From Candidatus Bathyarchaeota archaeon (GTDB lineage Archaea > Thermoproteota > Bathyarchaeia > TCS64), in the NCBI GenBank assembly GCA_016934355.1, contig JAFGTA010000074.1, positions 1-20,114 on the forward strand: a stretch of DNA of 20,114 bases, in the 5' to 3' direction. How positions within the stretch are numbered: position 1 is the stretch's first letter; the number at the start of each line of letters is the position of its first letter. Positions 6,960 through 13,919 of this stretch are shown one piece after another. Both the position numbers and the translations under genes were made by a program. The notes beneath the pieces are model-generated. The model ran no database searches. It was given only the letters and a program-made list of their open reading frames with translations, and was not told the DNA's origin.

Positions 6960-6967
6960 ATTTTTTC
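6960..6967 (+). terminator. T-tract terminator after the flavodoxin gene
   Basis: A run of six T residues (6961-6966), about 40 bases after the flavodoxin stop, matches the U-rich termination signals of archaea. No stable hairpin precedes it. Confidence 0.4.
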
Positions 6968-6997
6968 ATATCCTTACACACATTTATTTTGGTTCTC

Positions 6998-7300
6998 ATG
7001 GCAGACGTGAAGATAACCGTAGCCGCTAAGCTACGGCCCGGAAAGATATTCGATGAGCTGGCAGCCGGCAACGTGAACCCTGACTGCGACGCAGTAAAGC
7101 TGGGTGCCGAGTACATCAGCAAGAGCCTCAAGATGCCCGAGGGCTTCTGCAGCTGGGCGTGGGCAGACATCCAGCGCGACGTAGCCCACCTCGCCTTGGG
7201 AGGCGACTTCAGGTGGATCAACAAGCCCGGAAGCATGGTAAGCTGCTGCACCGACGGGCTGCGCCCGGTCGTGTTCAAGCTGGAGCGCATCGAAGAATAG
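6998..7300 (+). CDS. TIGR04076 family protein
   Basis: A 100-residue small cytosolic protein with the TIGR04076 signature: KITVAAKL at the N-terminus, MPEGFCSWAWADI, the LALGGDF turn, and the C-terminal PGSMVSCCTDGLRPVVFKLERI. The Cys of GFCSWAW and the CC pair of the C-terminal motif are family hallmarks, and a metal- or cofactor-binding role is often suspected. The biochemical function is not known to me. The ATG at 6998 is chosen; the TTG three codons upstream has no support. It is followed by a seven-T tract (7343-7349) likely to end transcription, and faces the ArsR-fusion gene tail to tail. Confidence 0.88.
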   Translation: MADVKITVAAKLRPGKIFDELAAGNVNPDCDAVKLGAEYISKSLKMPEGFCSWAWADIQRDVAHLALGGDFRWINKPGSMVSCCTDGLRPVVFKLERIEE

Positions 7301-7342
7301 ACGAGTAGGGACTAACCGCCTAAATACGTGTTATAGCCCTAC

Positions 7343-7349
7343 TTTTTTT
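7343..7349 (+). terminator. T-tract terminator after the TIGR04076 gene
   Basis: Seven consecutive T residues lie about 42 bases after the stop codon. On the opposite strand a five-T run at about 7389-7395 could serve the convergent ArsR-fusion gene. Confidence 0.45.
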
Positions 7350-7397
7350 CTCATATCCACACGGTTTTATTGACTTTATAAGATGATGGAAAAAGAG

Positions 7398-8756
7398 TTA
7401 GAGCCTGTCTAGCGCCTTACCCAGCTTCTCCAGCGCAGCTGACTCCGTCTCCTTAGCCTCGCGCAGCAGTTCTGCAGCCCTCACACACTTAGGCTTCTCT
7501 AGCTCCCCCTTGAAGCTGTAGGGGAACATCTCGTGGCACTCCTTGATCAGCTCGTGGACCTTAGAGTAGTTCGCCGCCGTGCCTGACAGGTCCGGCTCAA
7601 GCAGCATGTCTACGCGCCTCAGGTAATCCGACGCCGCTCGTTTACTCTCTTGGAGGCACGCGACTGTGTACGCGAAGCCGTGGTAGCTGTTCTCGTCGTG
7701 GCGCTCGTCCACGAGGTTCGACGCCAGCACGTCGTAGCCCTCCAAGCCGATGGCGTACTCAGGGACCTTCTGGACGTGGCCCATCGCCAGCCTGTAGCCT
7801 CGCCTCAGGGTATCAGCCGCCACCGCCGCAGGGTGCTTCTCGACGGGCTCCGTGAACTTTAACGCGATTAACCCGCCGGGGGCCATGAGACCCGTGTAGT
7901 GCACAGGGTCGTCCGGCTGGCCTATGAGGCTCCTGTAGGTGCTCACTATGTAGTCCTCGCCGCTGTACCCGTTCACTATGCCGTACTCGGGGATCACCAG
8001 ACCCCACACAACCGCGGGCCTCCCCGCGTCGATCTCCTTCTTAACAACATCGAACTGCCTCCTCGCGTTCACAACCGACTCAGGCGTGGGCTTCCTCTCC
8101 CCCTCCCACGTGAAGCCGTCCATGATATTGAACGGCTCGACCCTGTACCCCAGGTCCGTGGTCGCCTCGTATATCTCCATCCAGACGTCACAGTGGAACG
8201 CGGACGGCGCCGACGGGCACAGACTGCCCCTCATGGCGTTGGTGACCCAGCCGTAACCAGAGACCGCTATGACGTCGGTGAGGTCCACGTCGACGCCGAC
8301 GGATTTGAGGACCCCCGTGACGGCCCCCGGGTAGCTGAACCAGCTCTTCTCATACTTCGCAGGATTATCTATGATCTTCACTTCTTCTCTCACTCTCCTC
8401 CAGCCCTCGGTGTACGCCCTGTTCCTTGCCTCGCGCTGCCTCCGCTCCCTAACCGTCGACTCCCTGTAGATCATCGCCGCCGAAGTGATGACGTCCCTGC
8501 CGTCCACCGTGATGACGTACCTGCCCCTCTCCGTCCTCTCCACGAGTCTGGACGCCATCAGCTGGTCTAGGTGGTTCACTGAGGCGTTCCTCGAAAGCCC
8601 CGAGGCTTCCACGAGCTCGGCGAGCGCCTTCTCGCCGTCCAACAGCGCGGTGAGCAACGTCACCCTACCAGTGTGGGCGACCGCCTTGAAGTACTCGGCT
8701 ATCTGAGTCGGCGACTTTTTCAGCAGCTCCTTTGTCTCCTTGTCTGTGTCTTTCAT
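7398..8756 (-). CDS. ArsR-type winged-helix regulator fused to a BtrH/C39-like domain
   Basis: A 452-residue protein in three parts. Residues about 15-100 form an ArsR-like winged helix (IAEYFKAVAHTGRVTLLTALL, LAELVEASGLSRNASVNHLDQL as recognition region, LVERTERGRYVIT wing). Residues about 100-130 are a charged linker. Residues about 138-300 resemble the BtrH N-terminal/C39-like papain fold: SYPGAVTGVLKSVGV, SGYGW, CPSAPSAFHCDVW, AGRPAVVWGL and EYGIVNGYSGEDYIVSTY. The remaining residues to 452 are helical. In BtrH/C39 enzymes a Cys usually starts the first helix; here that position reads SYPGA, so the domain may sense a ligand rather than catalyse. An AT-rich element at 8788-8798 is the likely promoter. 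It is divergent from vapBC. The HTH is secure; the C-terminal assignment is moderate. Confidence 0.8.
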   Translation of the reverse strand: MKDTDKETKELLKKSPTQIAEYFKAVAHTGRVTLLTALLDGEKALAELVEASGLSRNASVNHLDQLMASRLVERTERGRYVITVDGRDVITSAAMIYRESTVRERRQREARNRAYTEGWRRVREEVKIIDNPAKYEKSWFSYPGAVTGVLKSVGVDVDLTDVIAVSGYGWVTNAMRGSLCPSAPSAFHCDVWMEIYEATTDLGYRVEPFNIMDGFTWEGERKPTPESVVNARRQFDVVKKEIDAGRPAVVWGLVIPEYGIVNGYSGEDYIVSTYRSLIGQPDDPVHYTGLMAPGGLIALKFTEPVEKHPAAVAADTLRRGYRLAMGHVQKVPEYAIGLEGYDVLASNLVDERHDENSYHGFAYTVACLQESKRAASDYLRRVDMLLEPDLSGTAANYSKVHELIKECHEMFPYSFKGELEKPKCVRAAELLREAKETESAALEKLGKALDRL

Positions 8757-8787
8757 TCCGTGGGCATGTCAGGCTTAGCTGTAATCA

Positions 8788-8798
8788 ATATAAAAATA
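8788..8798 (-). promoter_or_regulatory. TATA element of the ArsR-fusion gene
   Basis: TATTTTTATAT on the minus strand lies 32-42 bases upstream of the ATG at 8756, which implies a leader of about 10 bases. Confidence 0.45.
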
Positions 8799-8863
8799 TC
8801 TGTTTATCGTGTATATTCGTACCAAAATCTGTGTATCCGGTTTGGGCGTAACGTTAAAATAAC

Positions 8864-8885
8864 TATATAATTACATAATTATATA
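8864..8885. promoter_or_regulatory. Perfect 10-bp inverted repeat over the vapBC TATA box (probable operator)
   Basis: TATATAATTA (8864-8873) and TAATTATATA (8876-8885) are perfect inverted repeats separated by CA. The palindrome contains the TATA element and ends on the base before the vapB ATG. Bound antitoxin would block transcription initiation, as in known type II autoregulation. The regulatory role is inferred from position and symmetry. Confidence 0.65.
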
Positions 8886-9113
8886 ATGAGCAGGTATTCA
8901 ACCATATCGGTCCCTCCCGAGGTCAAGGAGACCTTGGAGAAAGGAAAGGGCAAAAAAGACTGGGGGCAGTACCTCCTAGAACTCTACGAGACAGCCGAGG
9001 AAGAGCGGAGGAGACACTCCTTAGAGAAGATACGTGAACTGCTCACGGAGGAGGACTACGAGAATATGCGCCGCTCATCGAAGGAGTTCCGTGAGAGGTT
9101 CAAGCTAAGATGA
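8886..9113 (+). CDS. vapB: VapB-type antitoxin
   Basis: A 75-residue protein with a short DNA-binding-like N-terminus (RYSTISVPPEVKETLEKGKG) of the ribbon-helix-helix type, and a highly charged helical C-terminus (TAEEERRRHSLEKIRELL ... EFRERFKLR), the region that in VapB proteins wraps the toxin. It is immediately upstream of a PIN-domain gene, with a four-base ATGA stop/start overlap (9110-9113), the standard order and coupling of vapBC. It probably represses its own promoter with the toxin through the palindrome that touches its start codon. The family was deduced mostly from context, since antitoxins diverge rapidly. Confidence 0.85.
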   Translation: MSRYSTISVPPEVKETLEKGKGKKDWGQYLLELYETAEEERRRHSLEKIRELLTEEDYENMRRSSKEFRERFKLR

Positions 9114-9463
9114 CGTTGATAGACTCAAGCGTCGCCATAGACAGCCTTCAATACGATATACCGAAGACAGGCGCAATCTCGATCGTGACGCTCCTAGAAC
9201 TTCTCAGAGGAGTCTCTGAGGAAAAGAGACCCAAGCTCAAGACGCACCTTGAGGAGTACTATTCTGTTATTGGGATAGACAACGATATTACCCTTGAGTA
9301 CTGCCGAGTATTCGAGTCTCTACGCTCTGGCGGTGAACTGATTCCCGAAGCTGACATGATAATAGCGGCGACCGCTATCTCAAGGAACCTGGAGCTGGAG
9401 ACCGCCAACGGACACTTCAGCCGGTTACTGGGATACGGCTTGAAGCTTCGAATAACTGGCTGA
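9110..9463 (+). CDS. vapC: VapC-type PIN-domain toxin ribonuclease
   Basis: A 117-residue single PIN domain, a Mg-dependent ribonuclease that in VapC toxins cuts tRNA or rRNA until bound by VapB. Acidic residues expected for the site are visible: D5 in LIDSSVAID, E30 in TLLELLRG, and D82 in IPEADMIIAATA. The fourth position falls in TANGHF (N100) instead of Asp, a variation seen in many VapC proteins that carry T-x-N-x-x-F. Length is normal for a compact archaeal VapC. The ATG overlaps the vapB stop. Its stop lies two bases from the stop of the convergent MFS gene. Confidence 0.9.
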   Translation: MTLIDSSVAIDSLQYDIPKTGAISIVTLLELLRGVSEEKRPKLKTHLEEYYSVIGIDNDITLEYCRVFESLRSGGELIPEADMIIAATAISRNLELETANGHFSRLLGYGLKLRITG

Positions 9464-9465
9464 GC

Positions 9466-10884
9466 CTAGACCTTGCTCGCTTTCCCCGCCTCGTAGGGTT
9501 TGATGTAGAGGCCGAGTACAAGCACCGCGACTGTGAGGCCGCTCATGACGAGGGCGGTGGTCCTTAGGCTGTAGCCGAGGAGATACCCGATGAGTATGCT
9601 CGCCGGTATGTTGCCTATCCAGCTCCAGCTCATGTACATCTGGTAGACGGTGCTCGACATCGCTAAGGGAGTCGCGTCAGCCATTATCGCGAACACTGTG
9701 CCAGTCCAGAACCGCTCCAGGAAGCTGCTGATCATAGCGACCACGACGAACCAGATAATGGCCCCCGGGGTCAACGTAGCCCAGAGGAGCCCCGACGCGG
9801 CGAACGCCGTCGTCGACACGAGGAACGTCCGCTTGTGGCCGTACCTGTCGCTGAGCCTGCCCCCAAGCAGCGAGCCGGGCAATCCAGCGAGGGTGGCGGC
9901 GAGCCCCAGCGTGCTGATGAGGCTCACGTCGGCGCCCAGCACTTCCCTGATGGTGAAGCTGAACATGCCGCCGAGGGGCGCCGTGATCTTCAGTGGGGTG
10001 AAGCTCCTGCTGAACATGATGAGCACAGCGAGTACCACTGTGAGCTCTGTGAAGGTGAATGCTACGGCCTCCCTGCTGAACGCCCGCTCCTCCATCACAG
10101 GCGGCTCCTTCACCGATAGGAACAGGAAGGCTGTGAGCCCCGTGAACCCTGCGAGGGTGAACACCAACTTGTAGCCTCCGACGCCGAGGAGCCACAGTGG
10201 CAGTATGGTGGCGAGCGCCGATCCTATGCTCTGCCCCGTGGTGGCGGCTCCGCCGATTACCCTGGCGTGATACTCGGGGGGCGTCACGTCGATGGCGAAG
10301 CTGTCGGCCGCCATGTCGTAGAAGGCGCCTGCGGTGATTATGCTGACGACCGCGGGGAACAGCACTGTCCAGACGGGGGCGTTCTCGATGTCGCTGAGCA
10401 GCATCACCGCTATGCCCAGAAGGTAGAGGACCCCAGTCAAGGCGAACCACGGCTTACGCTTGTAGAGCCTTCCGCCGAACCTTATGGGGAAGACGTCGGC
10501 GACGAGGCCGATGAACATCTTCCAGCTCCAGCTGACGTACATGAGGCCCACGAAGAGTGACGCCTCCAGTGTGCCGACGCCCACCTTGTCCAGCAGGAAT
10601 ACGGGCACCCACAGGCTGAACGTTGTGCGGACGAAGCCGTTTGCGAAGTAGCTGAGCCCGTATAGAAGCGTGATCTTCCGCGGCTCCCAGACGTCGCTCA
10701 TGAGCTCCCGCATCCGCTCCTCCTTGGGCGCCCTCCAGTAGGAGACGCCCTGGGCCTCGAACTCCCGCCTCCACTTTCGCCCGAGGATGAATAGGACGGC
10801 GTACGCCGAGACCGTGAAGGTGAAGACCGCTAGGCCGAGCTTGTAGTTGAGGCTGAGCCCGAGAAGCCAGTCCAGCGGCGACAT
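9466..10884 (-). CDS. Major facilitator superfamily transporter
   Basis: A 472-residue membrane protein with about 12 hydrophobic helices plus an N-terminal helix (LGLAVFTFTVSAYAVLFILG) followed by a cytosolic stretch of about 40 charged residues. Helices include LLYGLSYFANGFVRTTFSLWV, the loop GLVADVFPIRFGGRLYKRKPW, and the second-half loop GGRLSDRYGHKRTF, which matches the MFS A-type motif G-x-L-x-D-R-x-G-x-K-x. The loop with RLYKRKPW resembles the PAT/folate-biopterin branch, but the substrate is unknown. Its start lies 24 bases after the HAD hydrolase stop on the same strand, with no clear TATA at the usual distance, so the two are likely cotranscribed. Confidence 0.85.
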   Translation of the reverse strand: MSPLDWLLGLSLNYKLGLAVFTFTVSAYAVLFILGRKWRREFEAQGVSYWRAPKEERMRELMSDVWEPRKITLLYGLSYFANGFVRTTFSLWVPVFLLDKVGVGTLEASLFVGLMYVSWSWKMFIGLVADVFPIRFGGRLYKRKPWFALTGVLYLLGIAVMLLSDIENAPVWTVLFPAVVSIITAGAFYDMAADSFAIDVTPPEYHARVIGGAATTGQSIGSALATILPLWLLGVGGYKLVFTLAGFTGLTAFLFLSVKEPPVMEERAFSREAVAFTFTELTVVLAVLIMFSRSFTPLKITAPLGGMFSFTIREVLGADVSLISTLGLAATLAGLPGSLLGGRLSDRYGHKRTFLVSTTAFAASGLLWATLTPGAIIWFVVVAMISSFLERFWTGTVFAIMADATPLAMSSTVYQMYMSWSWIGNIPASILIGYLLGYSLRTTALVMSGLTVAVLVLGLYIKPYEAGKASKV

Positions 10885-10908
10885 AAGGTATAGCTGGGCG
10901 CACCGGGG

Positions 10909-11607
10909 CTAAGAGGTTTCCCCGGCTTCCATATCTCTGAGGAGCCTCGGCAGCTCGCAGATGCTGTCAAGGGCGTACCCGCTCCACGGCCGCTGGTCCG
11001 GGGTCCTAATCCAGACCCCGGTTATGCCGCTGTCTTGGGCGCCGTACATGTCGGCCTCGACGCTGTCGCCGACGTGAACCGTTTCCTCGGGCGTGACGCC
11101 GAGCTCTGCCAGCACAAGCTTGAATATCTCGGGGTTGGGCTTCCTGACTCCGGTGTCCCTGCTGCAGACTATGAAGCTGAAGTACTTGTCGAACCCGTTA
11201 TCTTGTAGGAGCAGCCTGGGCTGGTCGCTCATGGTGTTGCTGAGGAGAGCCACCTTGTACTTGGCCGACAGCTCCTTTAGGACGCTTTCGACGCAGCCGA
11301 AGTACTGGGTCCTGTAGTGCTCCTTGAAGTTGTCGTGCAGCAGCTCTATGGTCTCTTCGTCGGGCGGGACCCCCAGTTTCCCGAGGAAGTTGGTGTACAC
11401 CTCCTCGAAGGTCCTCTCCTTGCCGTGGGCTCGTACCTTGTTAAGGTCCTGCAGTGCGCCTCGTAGGGCGCGTTTGAGTTCATCCATCTCGATGTGGTGT
11501 CGTCGGTCGGCGAGTATGATCCTTATCGCCTCGTGGTAGGGGTCCCACTCAAGCCCTCCTTCAGCCAGCGTCCCCCCGAAGTCGAGTATTACTGCCTTTA
11601 TGGTCAT
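10909..11607 (-). CDS. HAD-superfamily hydrolase (subfamily IA type)
   Basis: A 232-residue haloacid dehalogenase-like phosphohydrolase with a helical C1 cap inserted after motif I. Motif I is ILDFGGTLAEGG with nucleophile D9. The residue two positions later, usually the general acid Asp, is Gly (G11), as in some HAD families with DFGG, so phosphatase activity may be reduced or unusual. Motif II is LLSNTMSD (S123/N124/T125), motif III the Lys at 156 in VRKPNPEIFKL, and motif IV VHVGDSVEADMYGA (D181, D186). It is the first gene of a probable two-gene unit with the MFS transporter. The substrate cannot be inferred. Confidence 0.9.
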   Translation of the reverse strand: MTIKAVILDFGGTLAEGGLEWDPYHEAIRIILADRRHHIEMDELKRALRGALQDLNKVRAHGKERTFEEVYTNFLGKLGVPPDEETIELLHDNFKEHYRTQYFGCVESVLKELSAKYKVALLSNTMSDQPRLLLQDNGFDKYFSFIVCSRDTGVRKPNPEIFKLVLAELGVTPEETVHVGDSVEADMYGAQDSGITGVWIRTPDQRPWSGYALDSICELPRLLRDMEAGETS

Positions 11608-11657
11608 CCATGGAACAGTGTATCATCCACTTTTGAAGTTTGACACAAAGTCCGATC

Positions 11658-11717
11658 AGGCTTCATCTATGAGGTAATAAGGCTCGAATGCTTAGATGTA
11701 GGCTGTCTCTATGAGGT
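11658..11717. repeat. Imperfect 18-base direct repeat at the 3' end of the zinc-ribbon gene
   Basis: The words at 11658-11675 and 11700-11717 are identical except for a three-base block (AGGCT-TCA-TCTATGAGGT against AGGCT-GTC-TCTATGAGGT), 42 bases (14 codons) apart. The second copy spans the last codons of the zinc-ribbon gene; the first lies just beyond its stop. This may be a remnant of a small tandem duplication. Confidence 0.45.
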
Positions 11718-11913
11718 GCACCTGGTCATCGGTCATAGGCCCCGTGTAGGGCTCGTCTGTGTCGGCGTTCTTGCAGACGGGGCGCTCCCACATGGAGCAC
11801 GCCGGGTTGGGGCAATAGTACAGCGCGAAGGTCTTCTCCTCCATGCCGACTATCATGCTCATCCACTTCTTACGGTCCACCCGCATCTCAGTCTGGCACT
11901 CGGGGCACTGCAT
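11692..11913 (-). CDS. Small zinc-ribbon protein
   Basis: A 73-residue protein with one treble-clef/zinc-ribbon pattern: CPEC at residues 3-6 and CPNPAC at about 34-39, plus one more Cys (PVCKNAD) downstream. The rest is unremarkable, with no membrane helix. Such small zinc ribbons are often partners in transcription or RNA binding, but nothing here indicates a target. A TATA-like element (TCTTATTAGGTT on the minus strand, 11935-11946) is about 27 bases upstream of the ATG, which supports an independent leaderless gene. It does not match the larger RPB9/TFS zinc-ribbon proteins. Confidence 0.72.
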   Translation of the reverse strand: MQCPECQTEMRVDRKKWMSMIVGMEEKTFALYYCPNPACSMWERPVCKNADTDEPYTGPMTDDQVHLIETAYI

Positions 11914-11934
11914 GTCTAGATGCAGTAGGCGCTC

Positions 11935-11946
11935 AACCTAATAAGA
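11935..11946 (-). promoter_or_regulatory. TATA-like element of the zinc-ribbon gene
   Basis: TCTTATTAGGTT on the minus strand, about 27 bases before the ATG at 11913. Confidence 0.4.
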
Positions 11947-12037
11947 CTGGGTGTGTGACGCCCACCCACATATGCCGGTCTAGGTTCATCCAATTTACGG
12001 TAGATGAATGAAAACTGAAATGGAAACAATGAATGGG

Positions 12038-12244
12038 TTACATGCCTTCCTCAACGAGCTTATCGAGGCGGCGTATCGCGTCGTCCATGTTGTCCCTCGC
12101 GATGACGAGGAGGCTCCTGATTATCTTGGCCTTGTTCTTAAAGCCCTCGATGTCGTGCCTGCACGCCTGTAGCAGCGTGTCCATGTCCTTCAGATCCTCG
12201 ATGAGGATCTCCTCGTGAGGCGATTTATCGTTCTTGGCTACCAT
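12038..12244 (-). CDS. Small charged helical protein, unknown function
   Basis: Sixty-eight residues from the ATG at 12242-12244; a GTG at 12256 would add MWFW and is about 27 bases from an A/T-rich element (12279-12290), so either start is possible. The protein is almost entirely helical by composition (EEILIEDLKDMDTLLQACRHDI, KAKIIRSLLVIARDNMDD, IRRLDKLVEEGM), with hydrophobic residues every three or four positions, consistent with a helical bundle or coiled coil. No domain recognised. Upstream lies a 6-bp hairpin (12312-12327). It could be a small regulator or structural protein; nothing decides this. Confidence 0.6.
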   Translation of the reverse strand: MVAKNDKSPHEEILIEDLKDMDTLLQACRHDIEGFKNKAKIIRSLLVIARDNMDDAIRRLDKLVEEGM

Positions 12245-12311
12245 CCAGAACCACACTATGAATTAGGGTTTACTAAGGATAAAATTATGGATGACCATGG
12301 AGCAGTGGCCG

Positions 12312-12327
12312 CCGTGAGTATTCACGG
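12312..12327. repeat. Perfect 6-bp hairpin in the divergent intergenic region
   Basis: CCGTGA, a four-base GTAT loop and TCACGG sit between two divergently transcribed small genes, in otherwise A/T-rich DNA. There is no T-tract, so it is not an obvious terminator; a regulator-binding site or RNA hairpin is possible. Confidence 0.35.
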
Positions 12328-12425
12328 TCGTAAGAAGTGTCTTAGTCTAAGAGTGTAAAACTAGGATTTTATGGTTAATTTTAAATAAAAAGTTGTGAGA
12401 CCTGATATATTTAGGTGTAAAAAAA

Positions 12426-12650
12426 ATGGCTGATTCTTTGGGCGCCCTTAACAAACTGGGCAATGAGAAGCTCATCGGGTACTTCCTGATGCTCTGGGGG
12501 TTAAGCTTCATCCTCGGCGGCTTAGGCGGGCTCACCTACGCAGGATACTACGGGGTTCTGTCCTCGATATTTCACGTGCTGGGGTCGATCCTCGACATAC
12601 CGAGCGGCATAATACTGATCATCGTGGGAAGAAAGATCGCCGGCATGTAG
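12426..12650 (+). CDS. Small two-span membrane protein
   Basis: A 74-residue protein with a polar start (MADSLGALNKLGNEK), a first hydrophobic helix (LIGYFLMLWGLSFILGGLGGL), a short turn, and a second helix (SIFHVLGSILDIPSGIILIIVG) ending in basic residues. This suggests an integral membrane protein with two helices. No family recognised. A/T-rich DNA upstream (TAAATAAAAAG, about 12382-12392) is a plausible promoter, with about 10 bases of leader. A strong GC hairpin spans its stop codon and probably ends the transcript. Confidence 0.68.
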   Translation: MADSLGALNKLGNEKLIGYFLMLWGLSFILGGLGGLTYAGYYGVLSSIFHVLGSILDIPSGIILIIVGRKIAGM

Positions 12651-12658
12651 CGCCGGCG
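12638..12658 (+). terminator. GC-rich hairpin over the stop codon of the two-span membrane gene
   Basis: CGCCGGC (12638-12644) and GCCGGCG (12652-12658) pair perfectly across a seven-base loop that contains the TAG stop. A pyrimidine-rich stretch with TTTT follows from about 12672. It lies between convergent genes. Confidence 0.5.
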
Positions 12659-12698
12659 TCGAGCGCCGCTCACCTACCTCTTTTCTTGTCTCTATTAG

Positions 12699-13868
12699 TT
12701 ACCTCGGCGTACTGTGGAGGCTCTGCTCCTCGACGATTATGCCCCTCGCCTTCAGCTCCGACAGCAGCTTCCCGGCTACGCCCGGGGTCATCCCGAGGGA
12801 CTCGGGGGTGACGACGCCGGGCCCCTCTACCATTCCGTCAGCCAGCATCCCTGCGACTATGGCGGCTGTGTACCCCGTGGTCCTCGCCATGGCCGATACG
12901 TTTCCCTTGTGGTCGTACCTGTCGAGGACGCGGAAAACGTATCCTGCCTCCTTACCCTTGGACTCGCCCGTCACACTGATCTGCATGGCGAGCAGGTCGC
13001 CCACTTCGGGCATCCAGAGGCTCCTCTCGAACAGCCGCGCCGTCACCTGCTTGGGCTGGACCTCCCCGCCGCGGACCTTCACCGGCTCCTCCGAGAAGAA
13101 CCCCAGCTCCCTGAGCAGCTGTACCTTCTCCACGTGGCCAGGATATCTGAGGGTCTTCTCCCACATGCTTGAGACCCCGGGCAGCGACGCGGCCAGGGTG
13201 CGGAGCCCATCCGTGTAGAACGCCTCTAGGGTGCCGACCCCAGGGAACTGTATCTCCTCCAGCCCGCTGAGGGCGGGCACCTTCACCGTTTCGCCGTCCT
13301 CGATTATGCTGACGTCCCTGACGTACTCGTCTATGAGGCCGTCGGCGGACCACGTAATGGTGTAGCCCAGCGGCGGCACCGGCTTCTCGGGGATGCCGCC
13401 CACCATGACGTGGGCCGCCTCAACCGTGTCGAGCCGGGACGCGGCGTAGCCCACCAGCAGGTTGGAGAGCCCCGGTGCGACGCCGCAGTCCGGGATTAGG
13501 GTTGCCCCCTTCTCTTTGACGGCCTGGTCGAGCTGGGTGGGGTTCTCCGGGGTGAAGGAAACGTCCACCATGTCCACGCCCGACTCCACAGCCGCCCTCA
13601 GGGCGGCGTAACCGTAGTCCCCGGGCAGGGCGCCGATCACCATGTCGTGCCCCTCGATCTTCTTCAGCAGGCCGGGGTAGTTCGAGGTGTCGATTGTCGC
13701 CCACGCTGCCCCCGGGATGGATGACGCGGCCTTCTTGGCCCGTGCCTCGTTTATGTCCGTCATGGTTACCTTGGAGCCTGGGACGATTCGTTTGAACTCC
13801 TTTCCGATGACTGCGCCGATCTTACCGCAGCCTAACACGATGACATTCACGTTCAACCACAGGTACAT
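12699..13868 (-). CDS. Saccharopine dehydrogenase-family oxidoreductase, lysine 6-dehydrogenase-like
   Basis: A 389-residue NAD(P)-dependent enzyme. The N-terminal Rossmann motif is VNVIVLGCGKIGAVIGKEF (GxGxxG at residues 13-18). The catalytic part carries IPDCGVAPGLSNLLVGYAA, GGIPEKPVPPLGYTITWS, LIDEYVRDVSII and LEAFYTDGLRTLA, the pattern of bacterial/archaeal L-lysine 6-dehydrogenase, which oxidises the epsilon-amino group of lysine to a semialdehyde that cyclises. A saccharopine dehydrogenase acting the other way is the alternative, but no lysine-ketoglutarate reductase domain is present. The ATG at 13868 is used; a GTG at codon 7 would start at the first strand. It follows the amidinotransferase gene by 51 bases on the same strand, but a T-rich tract between them may separate the transcripts. 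Confidence 0.85.
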   Translation of the reverse strand: MYLWLNVNVIVLGCGKIGAVIGKEFKRIVPGSKVTMTDINEARAKKAASSIPGAAWATIDTSNYPGLLKKIEGHDMVIGALPGDYGYAALRAAVESGVDMVDVSFTPENPTQLDQAVKEKGATLIPDCGVAPGLSNLLVGYAASRLDTVEAAHVMVGGIPEKPVPPLGYTITWSADGLIDEYVRDVSIIEDGETVKVPALSGLEEIQFPGVGTLEAFYTDGLRTLAASLPGVSSMWEKTLRYPGHVEKVQLLRELGFFSEEPVKVRGGEVQPKQVTARLFERSLWMPEVGDLLAMQISVTGESKGKEAGYVFRVLDRYDHKGNVSAMARTTGYTAAIVAGMLADGMVEGPGVVTPESLGMTPGVAGKLLSELKARGIIVEEQSLHSTPR

Positions 13869-13887
13869 GTTGGCTGCACGCGCTTTT

Positions 13888-13918
13888 CACGATTTCGAGA
13901 GAAAAAGAAGAAAAAAGG
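13888..13918 (-). terminator. T-rich terminator tract between amidinotransferase and dehydrogenase genes
   Basis: On the minus strand, TTTTTT and TTTTT runs (CCCTTTTTTCTTCTTTTTC) begin right after the amidinotransferase stop. U-rich tracts like this terminate archaeal RNA polymerase. The downstream part (GTGAAAAGC) may also be the TATA-like element of the dehydrogenase gene. Confidence 0.45.
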
Positions 13919-13919
13919 G

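Noticed and set aside
7899..8570. Plus-strand frame of 223 codons
   Set aside because: It is antisense to the ArsR-fusion gene and Arg/Pro/His-rich, with no promoter or motif; a shadow of high-GC codon bias.
9677..10450. Minus-strand frame of 257 codons overlapping the MFS gene
   Set aside because: The composition is basic and repetitive with no membrane helices, whereas the MFS frame shows clear transporter motifs.
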